This document shows, in pieces, positions 1 to 7,433 of a DNA stretch of 27,039 nt. Position numbers and translations under genes: made by a program. The notes beneath the pieces are model-generated. The model did no database searches. It saw nothing but the letters and a program-made list of their open reading frames with translations, and was not told where the DNA came from. The DNA comes from an uncultured Schwartzia sp. (GTDB lineage Bacteria; Bacillota; Negativicutes; Selenomonadales; Selenomonadaceae): positions 1-27,039 of the forward strand of contig CAJPQU010000003.1 of NCBI GenBank assembly GCA_905372875.1, in the 5' to 3' direction. Every line of letters begins with the position of its first letter. Positions within the stretch are counted from its first letter, which is position 1.

Positions 1-21
1 GGCCTTACAGGCCGTTAGAGT

Positions 22-44
22 AAAACCCCCGGCTATGCCGGGGG
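22..44 (-). terminator. Intrinsic terminator of the suf operon
   Basis: A perfect 8-bp stem (CCCCCGGC at 26-33 with GCCGGGGG at 37-44) closes a 3-nt loop. Read on the minus strand it is followed by TTTT (22-25). It lies about 40 bp past the sufU stop codon, where the suf transcript should end. The other strand also has a T-rich tail (ATATTTATTT), so it may work in both directions. Confidence 0.85.
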
Positions 45-83
45 ATATTTATTTGTGTACGCAATGTGAGGACAAAGTGCCGA

Positions 84-515
84 TCACTTTCCCTCATGCA
101 GGGCTTCGTCTAAGGTGTGCCAGGAGAGGACGGCACATTTGACCCGGGCGGGGAGATTGGCGATGTTTTTCAGCGCGGCGGCGTCGGCCAATTCTTCTAA
201 GGCGTCATCGTCGGTAATTGTTCCTTTGATCATGCCCAAAAAGAGGGCGATGAGGTGCTCTGCTTTCTCCACCGGCTGGCCTTCGATGAGGTCGATCATG
301 AGGGAGGTAGAGGCTTGGGAGATGGCACAGCCCACGCCGGTAAAGGATGCTTCGGCGATGGTGCCGTCTTTGACCGAGAGTTCCAGCGTGATCTCGTCGC
401 CGCAGCTGGGGTTCCGCCCCTTGAGGACGACGGTGGGCTGTGCCAAATGGTGGCGATGGGCGGGATTTCGGCTTTCCTCCGCGATGAGTTCCGTGTAAAT
501 CTCTTCAAGACTCAA
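84..515 (-). CDS. sufU: SufU, Fe-S cluster assembly / sulfur-acceptor protein
   Basis: This 143-residue protein is of the SufU type. In Gram-positive bacteria SufU is a zinc-dependent sulfur acceptor that takes persulfide sulfur from SufS and passes it to the SufBCD scaffold. The conserved ligands are visible: Cys38 and Asp40 in NPSCGD, Cys63 in GVGCAIS, and Cys127 in VKCAVLSW. The insertion around residues 97-115 that separates SufU from IscU is present (GMIKGTITDDDALEEL). The start is a TTG at 515, nine bases after a GGGAGG ribosome site. The start overlaps the last 11 bases of sufS, so the two are probably translationally coupled. It is the last gene of the operon and is followed by the terminator at 22-44. 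Family and role are secure; the exact role as acceptor rather than scaffold comes from family knowledge. Confidence 0.95.
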   Translation of the reverse strand: MSLEEIYTELIAEESRNPAHRHHLAQPTVVLKGRNPSCGDEITLELSVKDGTIAEASFTGVGCAISQASTSLMIDLIEGQPVEKAEHLIALFLGMIKGTITDDDALEELADAAALKNIANLPARVKCAVLSWHTLDEALHEGK

Positions 516-1740
516 GGTGCATGACCTCCCGCACTTTCTTCAGGGCCGCGATCCAGCGGTCGACGTCGTCCTTCGTGTTATAGAAGTAGAAGCTGGCCCG
601 GCAGGTGGCGTTCTGCCCCAAATACGTCATGAGAGGCTGAGCGCAGTGGTGGCCGCCCCGCACCGCCACGCCTTCCGCGTCCAAGATAGTGGAAACGTCG
701 TGGGGGTGGACATCCTTCACGTTGAAGGTGATGATGCCCGTTTTGTTGTTGCGGGTGGTGTCACAGCCGTAAAGCTCCACATAGGGGAGTGCTTTAAGCT
801 GGGGCAGGGCGTAGTCTAATAGTTCCTGCTCAATGGCGGCAATGCGGTCAAAGCCTAATTTTTCCAGATAATCGATGGCCGCCGTGAGCCCCGCTGCCCC
901 GCCGACATTTTGCGTCCCCGCCTCAAATTTCGCCGGGAGTTCGGCAAAGGTGGTTTCCTGCTCCGATACATATTCGATCATGTCGCCGCCGGTGAGAAAG
1001 GGGGGCATGGCGGAGAGAAGTTCCTGGCGGCCGTAGAGGACGCCGATGCCCATGGGCGAGAGCATCTTATGCCCAGAGAAGGCGAAAAAGTCCGCCCCTA
1101 AGGCCTGTACGTCCACCGCCATATGGGCCACGCTCTGGGCGCCGTCCACCACCACCACGGCACCGGCATTGTGGGCTCGGTCGGCGATGTCCCGCACCGG
1201 GTTGACGAGGCCCAGGACATTGGACACATGGGTCACGGCCACCACTTTCGTCCGCGGGGTGATCTTCGTTTCGATATCTTTTTGGGAAAGATTTCCGTCG
1301 GGTTCCAGGTAAATATAGTTCAGCTTCGCCCCCGTGGCCTTCGCGGCCTCTTGCCAGGGGACGAGATTGCTGTGATGTTCGGCGATGGTGAGAAGAATTT
1401 CGTCCCCCGGGCCGAGCTTTACCCGGCCGTAGCTGTACGCGACGAGATTCAGGGCCTCGGTGGCGTTTTTCGTGAAGATGATCTCTTCCGCGTTCGGGGC
1501 GTTGATGAAGCGGCGGACCCGTTCCCGGGTGTTTTCGTAGATGTCCGTGGCCTCTATGGAGAGGGCGTAGGCCCCCCGGTGGGGGTTGGCGTTGCAGCCG
1601 CCGTAATAACCGCACATGGCCTGGATCATGCTTTCCGGTTTCTGCGTGGTGGCCCCGTTGTCCAAATAGACGATAGGACGGCCGTTCATCGTTTGGTTCA
1701 GCAGGGGAAAATCGCGGCGAAATTCCTGGGGATCACGCAT
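505..1740 (-). CDS. sufS: SufS, group II cysteine desulfurase
   Basis: SufS is a PLP enzyme that removes sulfur from cysteine, forming alanine and an enzyme-bound persulfide for Fe-S cluster building. The protein has 411 residues, the usual length. Lys225 in FSGHKMLSP is the expected PLP Schiff-base lysine. Cys366 in RGGHHCAQP is the catalytic persulfide cysteine in the short loop typical of SufS-type enzymes. ADFFAFSGHK and VVVVDGAQSVAH (PLP-binding Asp199 and Gln202) are also present. I chose the ATG at 1740 because AAGGGAG sits about nine bases upstream and the product then starts like other SufS proteins (MRDPQEFRRDFPLL). The open frame runs 40 codons further upstream but that part only shadows sufD. 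The start overlaps the sufD end by 8 bp and the stop overlaps sufU by 11 bp. Confidence 0.96.
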   Translation of the reverse strand: MRDPQEFRRDFPLLNQTMNGRPIVYLDNGATTQKPESMIQAMCGYYGGCNANPHRGAYALSIEATDIYENTRERVRRFINAPNAEEIIFTKNATEALNLVAYSYGRVKLGPGDEILLTIAEHHSNLVPWQEAAKATGAKLNYIYLEPDGNLSQKDIETKITPRTKVVAVTHVSNVLGLVNPVRDIADRAHNAGAVVVVDGAQSVAHMAVDVQALGADFFAFSGHKMLSPMGIGVLYGRQELLSAMPPFLTGGDMIEYVSEQETTFAELPAKFEAGTQNVGGAAGLTAAIDYLEKLGFDRIAAIEQELLDYALPQLKALPYVELYGCDTTRNNKTGIITFNVKDVHPHDVSTILDAEGVAVRGGHHCAQPLMTYLGQNATCRASFYFYNTKDDVDRWIAALKKVREVMHLES

Positions 1741-2575
1741 GGGAAAGTCTCCCTTCAATGGCGGTGCGGATTTCTTCGGCCAGCGTCGCGTCCGGCAGGC
1801 GAGAGAGTACCGGGGCGAGGGCCGCTTCCACCACCAGTTGCTTGGCTTCTTCGCTGTCAAGCCCGCGGCTCATGAGATAAAAGAGCTTATTTTCGTCCAT
1901 TTTGCCGATGGTGACGGCGTGATGACCGTCCACGTCCGCTTCCCCGGAGAGCATCAGCGGCACCGAGCGGTTTCGCACTTTCGGAGAGAGGAGGATGACT
2001 TCTTCACTTTCCCGCCCTACCGATCCGGCGGAGCCGCTGACGAAATCCAGCGTGCCGCGAAAAACCTTCTCGGCCTGGCCCGCCAGCGCGCCGTAAACCA
2101 GCATGGTGGCATCCGTTTCCGGCGCTTTCTGCTGGACGACGTAGTTCATGTCCGTGTGCCGCGTGCCGTCCACAAAGTAAAGGGCCGCCACGTCCGCCAC
2201 GCTGCCGCGCCCCGAAAGGGAGATGTTAAGGGACGACGCGGACACCCTTCCCCCCGCTTCGACGGCGGTGAAGCGAAAGGCTGCCCCCGCCGCCACTTCC
2301 GCCTCTATCCGGTCGGCGCGGGCCATGTCGTCCGGCGCAAGCTGCACCCGGATGAGGTGTAGCTCTCCGCCTTCGGCGATCTCCGCCCGGATGAAGGCGG
2401 AGGGTTCTTCCCGGTAGACCACGACGCACTCGGTTTTCTCTCCTCGGGGGACGACGATATGCTTTTCTACGGGGGCGGCGGACATGACGCTTTCGGGCAC
2501 CCGCGCCTCGTTGACCCCCAGCCAGCGCCAAGTGCGCATGGGGATCTCACTGTAAACGAACTCTTGCCCCGCCAT
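1733..2575 (-). CDS. sufD: SufD, short-form subunit of the SufBCD scaffold
   Basis: This 280-residue protein matches the SufB/SufD beta-helix family (for example GEADVDGHHAVTIGKMDENKLF and YLMSRGLDSEEAK near the C-terminus). It should pair with SufB and bind SufC to form the membrane-independent Fe-S assembly scaffold. It is much shorter than the roughly 400-residue SufD of E. coli and Bacillus: the N-terminal helical region is almost absent and the protein begins close to the PMRTWRWLGVNEA segment. The C-terminal SufC-binding helices appear complete. Its ATG overlaps the sufB stop codon by one base (TGATG), which points to translational coupling, and its end overlaps sufS by 8 bp. The frame is intact, so I read it as a natural short form rather than a broken gene. 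Confidence 0.9.
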   Translation of the reverse strand: MAGQEFVYSEIPMRTWRWLGVNEARVPESVMSAAPVEKHIVVPRGEKTECVVVYREEPSAFIRAEIAEGGELHLIRVQLAPDDMARADRIEAEVAAGAAFRFTAVEAGGRVSASSLNISLSGRGSVADVAALYFVDGTRHTDMNYVVQQKAPETDATMLVYGALAGQAEKVFRGTLDFVSGSAGSVGRESEEVILLSPKVRNRSVPLMLSGEADVDGHHAVTIGKMDENKLFYLMSRGLDSEEAKQLVVEAALAPVLSRLPDATLAEEIRTAIEGRLSHA

Positions 2576-3981
2576 CAGCCCATCGTCCCTTCCAACTCAA
2601 TCGTGATGAGATTGTTCATTTCCACCGCGTATTCCAAGGGAAGCGCCTTGGCGATGGGCTCTACGAAGCCCCGCACGATCATGGCCCGCGCCTCATCTTC
2701 CTTAATGCCGCGGCTCATCAGGTAAAAAATAGCTTCGTCGCTGATCCGGCCGATTTTCGCTTCGTGGCCGATGTCTGCCTCGTCCCCTTGGATGTCCATG
2801 GCGGGTAATGTATCCGCCCGGGAGTTGCTGTCCAGCATGAGAGACTCGCAGCTCACGGAACATCGCGCGTGATCGGCGTCTGGCGCGACCTTTACGGCGC
2901 TGCGGTAGACCGCTACCCCCCCATCCTTGGAGATGGAGCGGGTACTGATGTTCGCCGAGGTATGAGGCGCGGCGTGAACCACCGTCGCCCCCGTGTCGAG
3001 GTGCTGGCCGTGCCCGGCGAAGGTGACGCCGGTAAATTCGCACCGGGCCCCCTCGCCGTGGAGGATGCTGGAGGGATAAAGCATGGACACATGGGAGCCG
3101 AAGGATCCGGACACCCACTCGATGAGGCCGTCTTTTTCCACCAGGGCCCGCTTCGTATTGAGGTTCATCATGTTCCGGGACCAGTTCTCGATGGTGGAGT
3201 AGCGGAGCCGCGCTCCTTCTTTGATATAAAGCTCCACGCAGCCGGCGTGAAGGTTGGTCACGTTGTACTTCGGAGCGGAACAGCCTTCAATGAAATGCAG
3301 GCTCCCCCCCCGCTCCACGATGATCAGGGTGTGTTCAAACTGTCCGGCTCCCGGCGCATTCAGCCGGAAATACGATTGGAGGGGGATTTTTACCTCTACC
3401 CCCGCCGGAACGTAGACGAAGGAGCCCCCCGACCACACCGCGCCGTGGAGGGCTACGAATTTATGGTCCTTCGGGGGTACCAATTTCATGAAATATTCCC
3501 GCACGATGGCCTCATGTTCCCGAAGCGCCGTCTCCATGTCCGTGTAGACGACGCCTTGTTTTTTGAGGCTCTCCTGCACGCTGTGGTAGACGACTTCGGA
3601 GTCGTACTGGGCTCCCACGCCCGCCAGAGAAGACTTCTCCGCCTCGGGGATCCCCAGCCGGTCAAAGGTATCCCGTATGTCCTCGGGCACGTCTTCCCAG
3701 CGCCCTGCCATGCGGGCGTCGGGCTGGACGTAGGTCACGATGTGATCCATGTCCAGGGCTGAGAGATCCGGCCCCCAGGTGGGAAGCGGCGTCTGCCGGT
3801 AGACTTCGAGGGATTGCAGCCGAAAGTCCAGCATCCATTTCGGATCGTGTTTTTTCGCCGAAATATCCCGGACGATCGCCTCCGTCAGCCCCTCTTCCGT
3901 CCGGTAGAGAGGACGATCCTCGTTTTTGATATCGTAGAGGGTGCGTTCAATATCCTCAATAAAAGTCTTTTTCTTTGCCAT
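2575..3981 (-). CDS. sufB: SufB, core subunit of the SufBCD scaffold
   Basis: SufB is the main scaffold subunit on which the Fe-S cluster is assembled with the help of SufC ATPase activity. The 468-residue product is of normal length. It carries the family signatures HGAVWSGGSFVYVPAGVEV (about 179-197), EGCSAPKYNVTNLHAGCVELY with Cys234, and ARCSVSCESLMLDS with Cys378, which lies where the cluster-building cysteine of E. coli SufB (Cys405) is found. The C-terminal HEAKIGRISDEAIFYLMSRG is the usual SufC-binding part. The ATG at 3981 is preceded by a GGGGGTGAG ribosome site and lies only 7 bases past the sufC stop. The longer open frame upstream shadows sufC and is not part of the protein. The stop codon overlaps the sufD start. 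Confidence 0.97.
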   Translation of the reverse strand: MAKKKTFIEDIERTLYDIKNEDRPLYRTEEGLTEAIVRDISAKKHDPKWMLDFRLQSLEVYRQTPLPTWGPDLSALDMDHIVTYVQPDARMAGRWEDVPEDIRDTFDRLGIPEAEKSSLAGVGAQYDSEVVYHSVQESLKKQGVVYTDMETALREHEAIVREYFMKLVPPKDHKFVALHGAVWSGGSFVYVPAGVEVKIPLQSYFRLNAPGAGQFEHTLIIVERGGSLHFIEGCSAPKYNVTNLHAGCVELYIKEGARLRYSTIENWSRNMMNLNTKRALVEKDGLIEWVSGSFGSHVSMLYPSSILHGEGARCEFTGVTFAGHGQHLDTGATVVHAAPHTSANISTRSISKDGGVAVYRSAVKVAPDADHARCSVSCESLMLDSNSRADTLPAMDIQGDEADIGHEAKIGRISDEAIFYLMSRGIKEDEARAMIVRGFVEPIAKALPLEYAVEMNNLITIELEGTMG

Positions 3982-3988
3982 AGGCGTC

Positions 3989-4738
3989 TCACCCCCGTGT
4001 GTCCAAAAGATGGGTGAAGCCCTGGCGGTTAATGTCGTCGATGAGGGAGGCGCCCCCTTCTTCGGCAATGCGCCCCTCCATGAGGACATGCACCCGATCC
4101 ACCTTCAGTTCGGAGAGGATGCGGGCGTTGTGGGTGATGATGAGGCAGGCATTCTCCGGGGTATGAAAGGCGCTGACCCCTTTCGATACCACCTGCACCG
4201 CGTCCACATCGAGCCCCGAGTCCGTCTCGTCTAACATTGCCAGCTGCGGGCGCAGCATGAGGAGCTGCAGGATCTCACTGCGCTTTTTCTCGCCCCCGGA
4301 AAAGCCCACATTCAGGTAGCGCTGGGCGTAGGCTTCGTCCATTTGCAGGGCGTCCAAGGCCGCTTTCAATTCCTTCTTGAAGGCTAAAATCTTGACCTTT
4401 TCCCCGGTGACGGCCTGCCTCGCCGTGCGGAGCATGTTCTCCACCGTGATCCCGGGGATTTCCTCCGGGGACTGAAAGGAGAGAAACAGTCCCCGCCGCG
4501 CCCGCTCGAAGGTGGGGAGATCCCCCAGGTCCTCGCCTAAAAAGGTCATTTCCTCCGACTGCGCCTCGTAGCGGGGATGGCCCATGATGACGTTCATCAG
4601 GGTGGATTTCCCCGATCCGTTCGGGCCTAAGAGCACATGCACTTCGCCGCGGTTCACCGTGAGGTCGATTCCCTTCAATATCTCTTTGCCGTCCACGCTG
4701 GCTCTGAGGCCGCGGATGGTCAGCAGATTTTCTGCCAT
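3989..4738 (-). CDS. sufC: SufC, ABC-type ATPase of the Fe-S scaffold
   Basis: SufC is a soluble ABC ATPase that binds SufB and SufD and powers cluster assembly. The 249-residue product has a Walker A motif GPNGSGKS at 38-45, the Q-loop at Gln89, the SufC-type signature FSGGEKKR at 146-153, a Walker B LAMLDE at 166-171, the D-loop SGLDVD and a switch His203. There are no membrane segments, as expected. The ATG at 4738 is chosen because AAAGGGA lies about nine bases upstream. Another ATG two codons earlier (4744) is too close to that ribosome site. This is the first gene of the suf operon and sits behind the promoter at 4797-4825. Confidence 0.97.
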   Translation of the reverse strand: MAENLLTIRGLRASVDGKEILKGIDLTVNRGEVHVLLGPNGSGKSTLMNVIMGHPRYEAQSEEMTFLGEDLGDLPTFERARRGLFLSFQSPEEIPGITVENMLRTARQAVTGEKVKILAFKKELKAALDALQMDEAYAQRYLNVGFSGGEKKRSEILQLLMLRPQLAMLDETDSGLDVDAVQVVSKGVSAFHTPENACLIITHNARILSELKVDRVHVLMEGRIAEEGGASLIDDINRQGFTHLLDTRG

Positions 4739-4783
4739 AAACATCGATCCCTTTCTTCTCCAGCTTGCGTTTATTTTACAAAG

Positions 4784-4798
4784 ATGAAGTATCTTCAT
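4784..4798. promoter_or_regulatory. Palindromic operator candidate at the suf promoter
   Basis: ATGAAG at 4784-4789 and CTTCAT at 4793-4798 form a perfect inverted repeat around a 3-base centre. It overlaps the downstream end of the -10 box and the expected transcription start, the usual place for a repressor site. No regulator gene (such as an Rrf2/IscR-type factor) is next to the operon in this window. The half-site is short and I do not recognise it as a known IscR or SufR motif, so binding is an inference. Confidence 0.45.
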
Positions 4799-4825
4799 TT
4801 TAGGAGATACCCCGGTCCTTGTCAA
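4797..4825 (-). promoter_or_regulatory. Promoter of the suf operon
   Basis: On the minus strand TTGACA (4820-4825) is separated by exactly 17 bases from TAAAAT (4797-4802). This is a near-consensus housekeeping sigma-factor promoter. Transcription would start near 4790, about 50 bases before the sufC ATG. No other promoter of this quality was seen in the 151-bp gap between sufC and the methyltransferase gene. Confidence 0.8.
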
Positions 4826-4889
4826 TCCCTACAAATTTTCTATGCTTTAGGGAAATCGTTTCCGGCGCGCCTTTCCGGCGGGCGTCGGC

Positions 4890-6521
4890 TCATTCGTTGC
4901 CGATGATCCGCAGGATTTGCCGGTTCTTTACCATGCGGCGGGGATCCATCTCCGCCCAGTCGTAGAATTGATGGTACACATCATACCGCCGCCAGTTGGC
5001 CACGAATTGCTGCTGTTCCAGGGTAAAGAGCTCCCACAGGGCGTCTACGTCGAAATGCGCCCGCAGCTCGTCCAGGAGGCCCAGTCGGGTGAGGTATTCG
5101 GCACTCTCGTAGAGGGCGAGGAACATAGCATAGCGGGCGGGGCAGTTTTCCAGCGTGATCCCCTGGTTGAAAAAGATCAGGCGGCCGTCGTCATAGAAGA
5201 TGTTGTCCGGTACCATGTTGATGTAGACGCGCCGGAGGATGACGCCCCAGTCCGCGCCTAAGGAGCGCTGGGCCATGCAGTTCATTTCGTCGGGGACGGG
5301 AGGCGAGGCCTGGAGAATGGCGGCGCGCAGGCGGTCAAAGACGGCCCGGACCTTCGCTTCGTCCCCGGGGCCGCGCTCTCGGAGCCATTGGGAGAGCACG
5401 GGAGAATCACAAAAGGGCATGGTGGCGGAATTTTCGGCCAGCGTCAGGGGAATGACTTCCAGTCCCCGCTCCTTTAGCGCCGCCGTGTTTTCGGCCAAGC
5501 GCTGCAGGCCTTCTCGCCCCGTTGCCGTTAAGGGACGCTTCGTCACCGTTTCCCGTCCTTTGATGGCGGTGGCGATATTCGCGGCGGGGGTTCGATCCGA
5601 AGCTAAGGAGATAAAGTCTGCGCCTCGCGCGGTTCGCGGCTGCAGGGCGCATTCCACCAAGAAGGAATTAGCCATTTGGGGGAAGAGCCCGTTGGTGACG
5701 ATGTAGCGATACAGATACGTTTCCGACAGCACTCGGGTATCCGAGGTAGGATCGTAGGGGATGAGGCCTTCTCCCACGTCAGCGTCGGGGAGGTGCGCGT
5801 CGCTGAAGATCAGCTGGGGGAGGCGGTAATCCGGCAGCGGGTAATAGAATCTGACGTAAGGATACCCGGCGTCTTTTAGAATGGTGCGTATTTCTGCCGC
5901 CGTGAAGATGTGTCCTTCCCCCTGCTCCCCCGAAAGGCCGCCGAAAGGCTCTTCCGAATACGCGTCCCGTGCGCCGCAGAAGAATTTCAGCCCCAGCCGG
6001 TTGTCCATCGCTAAGAGGATACGTCCGTGGGGCTTGAGATATTCCTGGAGTGCCCGGAGATAGCTGGCGTAAGGCGCTAACTCTTCGCGCCCTTCGCAGA
6101 GTTCCGGCAGTACGCCGATGAGGGTGATGAGGTCGAACCGGCGGCGAAAGGGCATATCGAAGAGATCGCCGGCGTAGACGTCTAAATTCTCCCGCTCAGT
6201 CCAACGTTTAGCCAGGGAACGCGCCCGAAAGAGGGAGCGCTCCATTACCGTCACATGCCCCGCCATGTCGCAGAGCTGCCCCGTCAGGGCGCCGAATCCC
6301 GCGCCGATTTCCAATACCTCGGCCTGGGGCGGCAGTTCGTACCAGCCTAAAAGGCCGGTGCGCATATCCGAGAGGTGATAAAAGACCGGCCAGCGATCGT
6401 CCCCTTTCAGTACTTCGTCAAAATTTCCGTCGGGATGTGCCGTAATGTAGCGGTCGATATCCTGATCCACCGGCGGCACGACCTTCGCCGGGCCGGTAAA
6501 ATTCGTATGCAGCTTCGCCAA
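4890..6521 (-). CDS. SAM-dependent methyltransferase with C-terminal kinase-like domain
   Basis: The first 240 or so residues are a class I methyltransferase: motif I VLEIGAGFG at 69-77, an acidic residue after the second strand (VTVMERS, Glu94), DVYAGDL at 114-120, and LITLIGVLPEL at 131-141. The substrate is unknown. From about residue 300 on the protein resembles an aminoglycoside-phosphotransferase/protein-kinase fold: KRPL with Lys328 followed by a helix, then YINMVPDN at 433-440 where kinases have HGDxxPEN, then a hairpin ending in IFFNQG at 449-454 where kinases have a metal-binding Asp. Both expected Asp residues are Asn here (435 and 452), so the domain is probably not an active kinase. 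Such fusions are known beside surface-glycan genes, but no glycan genes adjoin it. The start is a TTG at 6521 behind an AGAGGTG ribosome site. It stands alone between sufC and a membrane protein. The methyltransferase call is firm; the kinase-like reading is tentative. Confidence 0.75.
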   Translation of the reverse strand: MAKLHTNFTGPAKVVPPVDQDIDRYITAHPDGNFDEVLKGDDRWPVFYHLSDMRTGLLGWYELPPQAEVLEIGAGFGALTGQLCDMAGHVTVMERSLFRARSLAKRWTERENLDVYAGDLFDMPFRRRFDLITLIGVLPELCEGREELAPYASYLRALQEYLKPHGRILLAMDNRLGLKFFCGARDAYSEEPFGGLSGEQGEGHIFTAAEIRTILKDAGYPYVRFYYPLPDYRLPQLIFSDAHLPDADVGEGLIPYDPTSDTRVLSETYLYRYIVTNGLFPQMANSFLVECALQPRTARGADFISLASDRTPAANIATAIKGRETVTKRPLTATGREGLQRLAENTAALKERGLEVIPLTLAENSATMPFCDSPVLSQWLRERGPGDEAKVRAVFDRLRAAILQASPPVPDEMNCMAQRSLGADWGVILRRVYINMVPDNIFYDDGRLIFFNQGITLENCPARYAMFLALYESAEYLTRLGLLDELRAHFDVDALWELFTLEQQQFVANWRRYDVYHQFYDWAEMDPRRMVKNRQILRIIGNE

Positions 6522-6561
6522 TCTTTTTCACCTCTTTTCATCGAGCCTGTTTTAGTCGTTT

Positions 6562-6601
6562 GTCCCATCGCGGGAAAATGACAGCGGCATGGGACTTTTT
6601 T
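6562..6601. other. Stem-loop in the leader of the methyltransferase gene
   Basis: GTCCCAT at 6562-6568 pairs perfectly with ATGGGAC at 6589-6595, and an inner CGC/GCG (6569-6571 with 6584-6586) can extend the stem with a small bulge. On the plus strand it is followed by six T (6596-6601), which is terminator-like, but no plus-strand gene lies upstream. On the minus strand it falls inside the roughly 115-base 5' leader of the methyltransferase mRNA. I cannot match it to a known riboswitch. Confidence 0.5.
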
Positions 6602-6641
6602 ATGGGGAATATCGTCGCACCATCTTCACTAAGTGTCCTTT

Positions 6642-6670
6642 ATTATAGCAATATATTTCTACATAAACAA
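6642..6670 (-). promoter_or_regulatory. Promoter of the methyltransferase gene
   Basis: On the minus strand a perfect TATAAT (6642-6647) is preceded by TGC, giving an extended -10 element. TTGTTT (6665-6670) lies 17 bases further upstream as a weak -35 box. Transcription would start near 6635, giving a leader of about 115 bases that holds the stem-loop at 6562-6595. Confidence 0.7.
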
Positions 6671-6701
6671 GCGGCCACGCCGAAGGAGAAGGACGGGCCG
6701 C
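6671..6701 (-). terminator. Possible terminator after the small membrane protein gene
   Basis: GCGGCC (6671-6676) pairs with GGCCGC (6696-6701) around a 19-base loop. On the minus strand it is followed by TTGTTTAT, a poor T-tract that is also the -35 region of the next promoter. It lies about 70 bases past the stop of the membrane protein gene. The large loop and weak T-tract make this uncertain. Confidence 0.35.
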
Positions 6702-6772
6702 AGAGGAGAAGCTGGGGAAAAGATGCGTCAAGATGATGGGGCTGAATGGATCAGTGCTCCCTTAGCCAGGCG

Positions 6773-7240
6773 TTATAAGGGGATGAACATGGCATAGGGG
6801 GCTGTGAAGACCGCCAGCGCCAAACTCAGCCACCGTATGTCCGCTGGCGAAAGATCGGAGGAAGAGAAGGTGTAACGCCTATTGAAGAAATAGATGAGAT
6901 AACCGGCCAGTGCTACCCCGGGGAGAACCAGTAAGGTTTCCGCCGGGTGATAGCCCAGCGTGTCCCAAAACCAAGGGGCCGGCCAGAAGGCAAAGTGGAG
7001 GAATAAGATGAGCGCCGCGCCGCAAAAATCGCTCAGAAAGCCAAAGGCCCAGACGCGAAAAATGCTGCTTTTCCAACGGTACGTACGATTTTCGATGTGC
7101 CGCCACTTCATGGCGACGTACAGCACGAAACTGTCGATGAGAAAGTTCGCCGGGAGGAGCAGGAGCCAGAGTTCTGTCGGATACAGCCAGAAAAACCACA
7201 GGGGAAAGAGGACATTGTACAATCGGATGCTTGGTCGCAT
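6773..7240 (-). CDS. Small integral membrane protein of unknown function
   Basis: This 155-residue protein has about four hydrophobic helices (roughly residues 9-42, 62-86, 96-117 and 133-153) joined by short charged loops such as KWRHIENRTYRWKSS. There is no signal peptide cleavage site, no enzyme motif and no recognised domain. It is rich in Trp, Phe and Tyr, like short conserved membrane proteins of unknown role in clostridia. The ATG at 7240 follows GAGGTTGATCTTAAC, a good ribosome site. It appears to be a single-gene unit between ilvA and the methyltransferase gene. The protein is real by its ribosome site, length and consistent hydrophobic pattern, but I cannot assign a function. Confidence 0.7.
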   Translation of the reverse strand: MRPSIRLYNVLFPLWFFWLYPTELWLLLLPANFLIDSFVLYVAMKWRHIENRTYRWKSSIFRVWAFGFLSDFCGAALILFLHFAFWPAPWFWDTLGYHPAETLLVLPGVALAGYLIYFFNRRYTFSSSDLSPADIRWLSLALAVFTAPYAMFIPL

Positions 7241-7334
7241 GTTAAGATCAACCTCTTTTCTTTGCGATGCGCGGAAAGATCGTCGGTCAAAGCTGCCGGG
7301 AGGGGAGAAGGGAAAACAAAAGGCCGTGTCAGCG

Positions 7335-7352
7335 TCCGGAGGACACTCCGGA
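7335..7352 (-). terminator. Probable terminator after ilvA
   Basis: TCCGGAG (7335-7341) and CTCCGGA (7346-7352) form a perfect 7-bp stem with a 4-base loop. On the minus strand a TTTTGTTTT stretch follows about 15 bases later, which is farther than usual. A competing pairing of GTGTC (7326-7330) with GACAC (7342-7346) would bring the stem closer to the T-rich run. The hairpin lies about 80 bases past the ilvA stop. The rest of the 193-bp gap (7241-7433) shows nothing else I can support. Confidence 0.45.
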
Positions 7353-7433
7353 GGGGAGGAAAATGATTCAAATACTGCGCGTACATCTGGCGCCGGGCAC
7401 TGGGGTGTTGAACCATGCCGCGGCGTGGGATGC

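Noticed and set aside
1123..1875. Long plus-strand open frame opposite sufS and sufD
   Set aside because: It mirrors minus-strand codons of recognised genes, has a low-complexity His/Gly/Arg-rich product, and no ribosome site. The same holds for other plus-strand frames such as 2869-3762, 12305-12790 and 20892-21683.
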